Shown here piece after piece: positions 6,431 to 10,414 of a DNA stretch of 10,414 bases. This DNA comes from Chloroflexota bacterium (GTDB taxonomy: Bacteria > Chloroflexota > Anaerolineae > UBA3071): positions 1 to 10,414 of the forward strand of contig JACNHM010000305.1 of assembly GCA_014383605.1 (NCBI GenBank). The letters run 5' to 3'. Within the stretch, counting starts at the first letter, position 1. Every line of letters starts with the position of its first letter. The notes under the pieces were generated by a model, which made no database searches, was not told the origin of the DNA, and was given only the letters and a program-made list of their open reading frames with translations. Made by a program: the position numbers and the translations under genes.

Positions 6431-8782
6431 ATGAACCGGCGGTTGATTATCCTATTGCTACTGCTCCTGCTGCCTGGCTGTGTCACGCCCTCGCCAACGG
6501 CTACCCCGGTCGCCACCCCATCCTCTTCTCCAACCCCCGTTCCCACGATCCTACCAACTCCTGTTCCCACAGAGGAAGCCATGCCCTCTTATACAGAAGC
6601 AACCGATATCTGGACCGACGTGCCCCATACCTCCCTTGGCCTCCGCTATCAGCGGCAGCCGGCGGCCGCCGGCGGCCCCGTCGCCAGCCAGCCGGAGATC
6701 GGGCCGGGCCTCCAGTTTCGCCTGACCAGCGGGCCCTACACCCTGGCCTTCGCCAACCACACCCTGACGATCACTGCCGGCGGAGAGGGCCAAATTGGTC
6801 TCGACCTGTCGCCGTTGGGCCGGGGCGAACTGGCGCTACTGCCCCACGTCCAGCAGGTAACGAGCGACAGAGCGGGAGTCGTCCAACTGACCGGCGACGC
6901 TGGCTGGGCCGCGTTCCGTCTGCGCCTGCGCACTCCTGGACCGCCGGGCCTATTCCACTACCGCCTGGATCTGATTCGACACGAGTCCCCGCCCTCCGGC
7001 CAGGTCGAGCCAGAATGGAGCTTCGTGGACCTGACGACGGGCGAAGAAGTCAGCGGCCACCTGACCCTCTACGCCGCGCCTGCGCCGTTGGCTGCCCCGA
7101 TGCTCTACGGCTATAGTCAGGAGCTGAACAGCACTCTGCTCTACTGGCTGGACCTGAGCGAGCTGAACCCGTTCATGCAAGTAGCGCACTATACCCCCTC
7201 CGCCACTCCGAGTCGTCGGGGCCAGACATTGGGGCACAATCTGAGCGTCACCGACCTGCGCGCCCTGCCGGTGGGCCAGGCGGCGCCGATCTACGACAGC
7301 TACGCCTATCTGGCTCCAGGCGAGCCTGACGACGAGGTGGCCATGTTTCGGCGCTACCTGGATCAGGTCAGCGCCATCTACGACCTGATCGCCGTGCCAG
7401 AAGATCCGCTGCCCGACTGGGCCGACCTGGGACGCCGCACCCTGGCTGACCTGGAGGATCCCGACACCTGGCTCGAGCTCGAAGGCCAGCGCTACTGGCG
7501 CGCCTACGTCGCCGACACCCGCCAGTCGGCCGAATTGATCACCCAGTTGGACGTGGGGCTAGCAGCGGCGCGCTACGCTGCTCGCTACGGGGAGGGCGCG
7601 GAACTGGCGGCGGAGATCAGCCGTGGGCTCCCCACCTTCTACAACCCCCGTTTCAAGATGGTGCAGAACTCCGGCCCTCTTTCCGTGACCGGGGATCAGG
7701 GACGTGGCGACACCTGGTACGAGTTGGGGCACGCCCTCAAGCTGGCCGAGTGGGGGCTGATGGGCAACGAGACCGCCCGGCAACTGGCCCTGGACAGCGC
7801 CGACGCCTGGATGGACTACGCCCACGCCGTGGACTACGACTTTCGCCTGTTCTACAACTTCCCCGACCCAGACGCGCTGGACAAGGCATGGAAAGGCACC
7901 GGCCGCGAGCCCGACTGCGCCGGCGGCTACGCCTACTACATGCTGCTGCTGCACGAGCTAACAAGCGAAGCCCACTATCTGGAGGAAGCGAAAGCGGCCA
8001 TCGAGCACCTGCGCGGCCACGGCTTCGCTCTAGCCTACGAGACCCACATCACCGCCCAGGCTGCGGCCGCCGCTGCCCGGCTGTGGCAGCTCACCGGCGA
8101 CGCAACGTACCTGGAGTTGAGCTACGGCCCGGTCGCCAACCTGGTGCGCTTGAGCTGGCTGTACGAGGTGGACTACGGCCCGGCGGCCGGCGCTCGCACC
8201 TTCTTCGGATTGATGCCCACCCAGCGGGCGGCGGCGATCACCCCCAAAGAGCAATACGAGGCCTGGATCTACCTGACCGAATACCTGCGCCGCGCCCACG
8301 GCCAGATCGCCCCTTCGGCGGAGAAGCTGGTCGCCGAGTTCTGCCAGCACACCCTGCTGACGATGCCCTACGCCTTCCCGCCGCTGCTACCCGAAGGCGT
8401 GGCCACCGAGCACCCGGCGGCCTACGAGACGGTGAGCCGCAACCGGCTGGACCTCTACATTCCCCTGGAGGACATGCGCGACGGATGGAGCCAGTGGGGC
8501 GCCATCGGCCAGGAGGTATACGGCGCGGGCATGGCCCCGACCCTGGCTGCTCTGGCCTACGTGGAGGTTGCGCCGGGCGTGGTGGTCTACAGCGGTCCGC
8601 CGGTGGTGAAAGCAATCGAGGATGGGGACGCGGTGCTGGTCACCTTCAGCGGGATGGTTGGGCGATTCACACCGGTGCAGGTCTTTGGGGTGGCAACTGT
8701 GGAGGGAGTGGAGACGCGGACGTGTGGCGCGGGGTTGTGCTTTCGGGCGGAAGGCGGCACAGTGTATCGTCTTCGGAGATGA
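6431..8782 (+). CDS. large lipoprotein with predicted alpha/alpha-toroid glycosidase-like domain
   Basis: A 783-residue predicted surface lipoprotein. The signal peptide MNRRLIILLLLLLLPGC ends at lipidated Cys17, then comes a Thr/Pro/Ser tether to about residue 50. Residues 50-300 look beta-rich. Residues about 329-710 are alpha-helical with repeated helix-pair patterns and conserved-looking aromatic/acidic segments such as GDQGRGDTWYELGHALKLAE, YETHITAQAAAAAARLW and YIPLEDMRDGWSQWGAIGQE. A final beta-rich part (714-783) closes the protein. This layout resembles six-hairpin glycosidases (an N-terminal beta-sandwich followed by an (alpha/alpha)6 barrel), but I do not recognise a specific GH or PL family. 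Function as a glycan-active enzyme is inferred from fold impression and the sugar-uptake context. Two ATGs are adjacent; ATG 6431 is preferred because GGAGG (6421-6425) is only 2 nt from ATG 6428 but 5 nt from 6431. The mature N-terminus is the same either way. Confidence 0.85.
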   Translation: MNRRLIILLLLLLLPGCVTPSPTATPVATPSSSPTPVPTILPTPVPTEEAMPSYTEATDIWTDVPHTSLGLRYQRQPAAAGGPVASQPEIGPGLQFRLTSGPYTLAFANHTLTITAGGEGQIGLDLSPLGRGELALLPHVQQVTSDRAGVVQLTGDAGWAAFRLRLRTPGPPGLFHYRLDLIRHESPPSGQVEPEWSFVDLTTGEEVSGHLTLYAAPAPLAAPMLYGYSQELNSTLLYWLDLSELNPFMQVAHYTPSATPSRRGQTLGHNLSVTDLRALPVGQAAPIYDSYAYLAPGEPDDEVAMFRRYLDQVSAIYDLIAVPEDPLPDWADLGRRTLADLEDPDTWLELEGQRYWRAYVADTRQSAELITQLDVGLAAARYAARYGEGAELAAEISRGLPTFYNPRFKMVQNSGPLSVTGDQGRGDTWYELGHALKLAEWGLMGNETARQLALDSADAWMDYAHAVDYDFRLFYNFPDPDALDKAWKGTGREPDCAGGYAYYMLLLHELTSEAHYLEEAKAAIEHLRGHGFALAYETHITAQAAAAAARLWQLTGDATYLELSYGPVANLVRLSWLYEVDYGPAAGARTFFGLMPTQRAAAITPKEQYEAWIYLTEYLRRAHGQIAPSAEKLVAEFCQHTLLTMPYAFPPLLPEGVATEHPAAYETVSRNRLDLYIPLEDMRDGWSQWGAIGQEVYGAGMAPTLAALAYVEVAPGVVVYSGPPVVKAIEDGDAVLVTFSGMVGRFTPVQVFGVATVEGVETRTCGAGLCFRAEGGTVYRLRR

Positions 8783-8787
8783 AGTGC

Positions 8788-8848
8788 CAGTGGATCCAAA
8801 ATTGCTCTGAGGGGATTGCCAAATCCCCGCTTTTGGCCTGGATCTGGC
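8788..8848. repeat. dispersed palindromic element, copy 1 (partial)
   Basis: These 61 bp match 10038-10098 with about seven substitutions and no gaps. The copy starts 6 bp after the lipoprotein stop. It contains GGGGATT-GCCA-AATCCCC (8811-8828), framed by CCAAAA (8796-8801) and TTTTGG (8831-8836). Relative to the copy at 10038 it lacks the second palindromic half, which is replaced by an unrelated repeat beginning at 8849. Confidence 0.8.
8811..8834 (+). terminator. possible intrinsic terminator formed by the repeat
   Basis: A perfect 7-bp stem GGGGATT/AATCCCC with a GCCA loop is followed by GCTTTT, 28 bp after the large lipoprotein's stop codon. The T-run is only four bases, so termination may be weak. 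The hairpin belongs to a mobile-looking repeat, so any terminator role would be acquired. Confidence 0.35.
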
Positions 8849-8885
8849 GCTTGTCCTGAGCAATGCCGAAGGGACCAAGACAAGC
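8849..8885. repeat. second palindromic repeat, joined to the first
   Basis: GCTTGTC (8849-8855) and GACAAGC (8879-8885) form a perfect 7-bp inverted repeat around 23 bases that include CCTGAGCAATGCCGAAGGGA. From memory, CTTGTCCTGAGC...CGAAGGG sequences recur as short dispersed repeats in many environmental bacterial genomes; this was not checked. It directly abuts the truncated copy of the element at 8788. Confidence 0.5.
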
Positions 8886-8956
8886 AAAAGCTAGGGAAAG
8901 CAGGGCATCGGGGCGTGAAAAACTTCATAGCACGTCAGAGCGGGGGGATGAGAGGA

Positions 8957-9047
8957 ACTGTCAACGGATTTGGGGAACGGATTGAACGAATTAGGGCTCC
9001 GTGCGCGGCATCTTCCGTTCAATCCGTTCTAAAAATCCGCTGACAGT
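8957..9047. repeat. long imperfect inverted repeat (32-bp arms, 27-bp spacer)
   Basis: The left arm 8957-8988 (starting ACTGTCAACGGATT, ending GGATTGAACG) pairs with the right arm 9016-9047 at 28 of 32 positions by hand count. The mismatches are one base and a three-base internal loop. The AACGGATTGAACG core looks like a dispersed intergenic palindrome family. There is no coding frame with start signals here. Between it and the preceding repeat (8886-8956), and from 9048 to 9128, I see no gene or recognisable signal. Confidence 0.75.
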
Positions 9048-9128
9048 GTTCTGTATCTTCTATCAAGGATACAAGTGGCCGCAACACGGTGCCAAAGATA
9101 ACGCTTGCTCCCTCAACGTATGGAAAAC

Positions 9129-9323
9129 TCAGAGCAGGCATATTAGCACCGCCTCAGGCAATCGCCAGGAAATCGAAACGCGCCTGGTCGGGTTGGCTTG
9201 GACGATCTCTATATACTTTTTCTTCACATTCAAGCCCCGCCAGACTTCCCTATCATCCACTTTGATGATATACTCAAAATCAGGTTTCTCGTCGGCCATT
9301 TTCTTGACCTCTTCGTCGTTCAT
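9129..9323 (-). CDS. small hypothetical protein, 64 residues
   Basis: A minus-strand gene encoding a charged, probably cytoplasmic 64-residue protein beginning MNDEEVKKMADEKPDFEYII, with a middle DDREVWRGLNVKKKYIEI that looks like a compact beta-hairpin/helix unit, and a hydrophobic end AVLICLL. The start is chosen at 9323 because GGGAGGT lies 5 nt upstream on the minus strand; the frame stays open to 9386, but no ribosome site supports that longer form. It is the only minus-strand gene supported here and lies back-to-back with the second DUF624 gene. Local GC is lower than in the flanking genes, which could mean transfer. I do not recognise the family. The evidence is the good ribosome site and protein-like composition; it is still short enough to be chance. 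Confidence 0.6.
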   Translation of the reverse strand: MNDEEVKKMADEKPDFEYIIKVDDREVWRGLNVKKKYIEIVQANPTRRVSISWRLPEAVLICLL

Positions 9324-9391
9324 TTCTACCTCCCGCTGGCTCTTCATTACGTTATCATTAATAGCACAACAAGGAGATGCAAGCAAGAAAA

Positions 9392-10015
9392 ATGGCTGAC
9401 GCCTGGCAGGTCTTTCGGAAAACGCTGAGCGATTTATGGGACGAGCTCTACCTGCTGGCGATGGTCAACGTCCTGTGGATCGCGCTCAATCTGCTGCTGG
9501 TCACCGGGCCACCGGCCACGGCTGGACTTTTCGTGTTGACCCACCGCCTGGCCTGCGGCGAGGCCGCCGGTCTGCGCGATTTTTTCGAGGGCTTCCGGCG
9601 CTACTTCTGGCGGAGCTGGCTGTGGGCCATCGTCGCCGGGGCGGGCTTTTTCATCCTGGGCGGCGACGTCGTGCTGCTGGGCAGTCTTTCCAGCGCTGCT
9701 TATGTCATTGTCATCCAGGGCTTTTTCCTGACGCTGCTGTTCCTGTGGGCCTTCCTGCTGCTCTATGCCTTCCCACTGATCCTGGAGCAGGAGCAGCCCA
9801 GCCTGCGCCTGGCGCTGCGCAACGCGCTGGTGATATTCGCCAGCAACCAGAGTTTCTCGATCACGCTCTTCGGGCTGGCGCTGCTCGTGGCCCTGCTCAG
9901 CACCCTGCTTGTCGCACCCTGGGGGATTATCACCGTCGTCTTTTTGGCGTTGCTGGGCAACCACGCCGTGCTGGACCGGCTAGCGGCCTGGCGGGCAGGA
10001 GGAGCACACTCATGA
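9392..10015 (+). CDS. DUF624/YesL-like membrane protein (copy 2)
   Basis: A 207-residue integral membrane protein, a diverged paralogue of the product of 5812-6417. It shares the GPPATA motif at exactly the same residues (39-44), a matching HRLACGE segment, FRRYFWRSWLWA, and the LDRLAAW ending. Four to five membrane segments are evident (near 20-38, 76-97, 102-128 and 153-190). The frame contains an earlier ATG at 9377, but AAGGAG (9371-9376) touches that ATG directly, and only the ATG at 9392 lines up with the paralogue's N-terminus; its spacing from AAGGAG is long (15 nt), so the start is moderately certain. Its stop codon overlaps the start of the next gene as ATGA (10012-10015), indicating translational coupling with that lipoprotein. 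Role in sugar uptake is inferred from family context only. Confidence 0.85.
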   Translation: MADAWQVFRKTLSDLWDELYLLAMVNVLWIALNLLLVTGPPATAGLFVLTHRLACGEAAGLRDFFEGFRRYFWRSWLWAIVAGAGFFILGGDVVLLGSLSSAAYVIVIQGFFLTLLFLWAFLLLYAFPLILEQEQPSLRLALRNALVIFASNQSFSITLFGLALLVALLSTLLVAPWGIITVVFLALLGNHAVLDRLAAWRAGGAHS

Positions 10016-10414
10016 CAAAAAGGTCTCCGGCGAGCCTCAGTGGATCTAAAATCGCTCCAAGAGGATTGCCAAATCCCCGATTTTGGCCTGGATTTGGCAA
10101 TCCAGGCCGAGCAAAATTGGATCTACCGATCCTGGCCCTGCTGGCCGCCTTGAGCTTGCTGTGGAGCGGCTGCCGGGCGACGAGAGAGGTGCCGACGGTC
10201 CAACTCACTCCATCCCCGACGGAATCGTCACTTTTGGCCGAGGTTACGCAGGAACTGGACTTCGGTGAGCTGCGCCAGACCCGACCGGGCTCGCCCGACA
10301 CACCCTTCGCCACCACCGGCCGACAGCTCTACGTCATCGGCGACGTTGACGGGGGATTTCGGCCGCGCACCAACCCCTATGATCTGGCAGCCTTCGGCGG
10401 ACCGCGCGCGGATG
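10012..10414 (+). CDS. lipoprotein with a repeat-derived insertion in its signal peptide (3' end outside window)
   Basis: The frame is open from ATG 10012 to the window end (134 codons). The start is strongly supported by AGGAGG at 9998-10003, 8 nt upstream, and by ATGA overlap with the DUF624 gene. The protein begins MTKRSPASL. A normal-looking hydrophobic stretch and lipobox appear only at residues 38-54 (LPILALLAALSLLWSGC, Cys54; Trp at -3 is atypical). The residues in between, roughly 10-37, are encoded by a palindromic repeat (SGSKIAPRGLPNPRFWPGFG and following). Without them the signal would be about 25 residues, a usual length. The insert is Pro/Gly-rich but keeps net positive charge (K13, R17, R23, R33, K35), so export may still work. 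The mature part starts RATREVPTVQLTPSPTE, then a segment with RQLYVIGDVDGGFRPRTNPY that I cannot assign to a family. Position mirrors the large lipoprotein after the first DUF624 gene. Confidence 0.75.
   Translation, partial: MTKRSPASLSGSKIAPRGLPNPRFWPGFGNPGRAKLDLPILALLAALSLLWSGCRATREVPTVQLTPSPTESSLLAEVTQELDFGELRQTRPGSPDTPFATTGRQLYVIGDVDGGFRPRTNPYDLAAFGGPRAD
10038..10124. repeat. dispersed palindromic element, copy 2 (fuller copy, within a coding region)
   Basis: The first 61 bp match 8788-8848. This copy continues into a perfect 10-bp hairpin GGCCTGGATT-TGGC-AATCCAGGCC (10085-10108), preceded by a nested stem: AAAATCG (10048-10054) with CGATTTT (10078-10084), enclosing GGATT-GCCA-AATCC (10063-10076). 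The ends, GGATCTAAAATCGCTC and the complement of GAGCAAAATTGGATC, are imperfect inverted copies of each other. This gives an element of about 85 bp with ends like those of a MITE or REP unit. It carries no stop codon in the host gene's frame. Confidence 0.8.

Noticed and set aside
5778..6431. GTG start at 5778 with AGGAG 6 nt upstream, giving a 217-residue frame
   Set aside because: The translation is Arg-rich shadow sequence of the DUF624 gene in another frame; the DUF624 product is clearly the real one. A short leader using this start cannot be excluded but is unsupported.
8816..9399. Plus-strand frames through the repeat region (8816-9043 and 9001-9399)
   Set aside because: They run through palindromic repeats or antisense to the small minus-strand gene, have no ribosome sites, and give no protein-like sequence.
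10083..10268. Short plus-strand frame starting at 10083
   Set aside because: It lies in another frame of the lipoprotein gene at 10012, which has the better start signals, signal peptide and lipobox.

Overview
The window is about 60% GC and almost entirely coding. It reads as a carbohydrate-uptake locus of a bacterium, probably a Chloroflexota (Anaerolineae/Caldilineae-like) genome. That assignment is an inference: lipoproteins carry short lipobox signals followed by Thr/Pro-rich tethers, Shine-Dalgarno sites are strong, codons are GC-rich, and small dispersed palindromic repeats sit between genes. No rRNA, tRNA, CRISPR array or transposase gene was seen.

Layout. Positions 3-569 hold the C-terminal part of a GH65 glycoside phosphorylase that begins upstream of the window. 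Positions 658-5594 encode a MalEFG-type ABC importer: a solute-binding lipoprotein (658-3171), an intercistronic hairpin (3187-3216), a MalF-like permease (3238-4665) and a MalG-like permease (4677-5594). No ATPase gene is in view. Positions 5595-5811 are a repeat-containing spacer. Two similar two-gene modules follow, each a DUF624/YesL-like membrane protein followed closely by a lipoprotein gene: 5812-6417 with 6431-8782, and 9392-10015 with 10012 to the window end. They are separated by a repeat-rich stretch (8783-9128) and a small minus-strand gene (9129-9323).

How the genes may work together (inference): a large cell-surface lipoprotein with a predicted alpha/alpha-toroid fold would act on an extracellular saccharide, the ABC system would import an oligosaccharide (probably a disaccharide), and the GH65 enzyme would split it by phosphorolysis inside the cell. 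DUF624/YesL proteins often sit beside sugar ABC operons, but their biochemical role is not established.

Three points stand out. (1) The solute-binding protein contains two nearly identical complete binding domains in tandem behind one lipid anchor. The two DNA copies have a mosaic pattern of divergence, long identical blocks next to a block rich in synonymous changes, which suggests gene conversion rather than an assembly error. (2) A palindromic repeat of about 85 bp lies in frame inside the signal-peptide coding region of the lipoprotein gene starting at 10012. A related copy lies just after the stop codon of the lipoprotein gene ending at 8782. (3) The DUF624-lipoprotein pairing occurs twice. 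The gene at 10012 is cut by the window edge and is easily missed.
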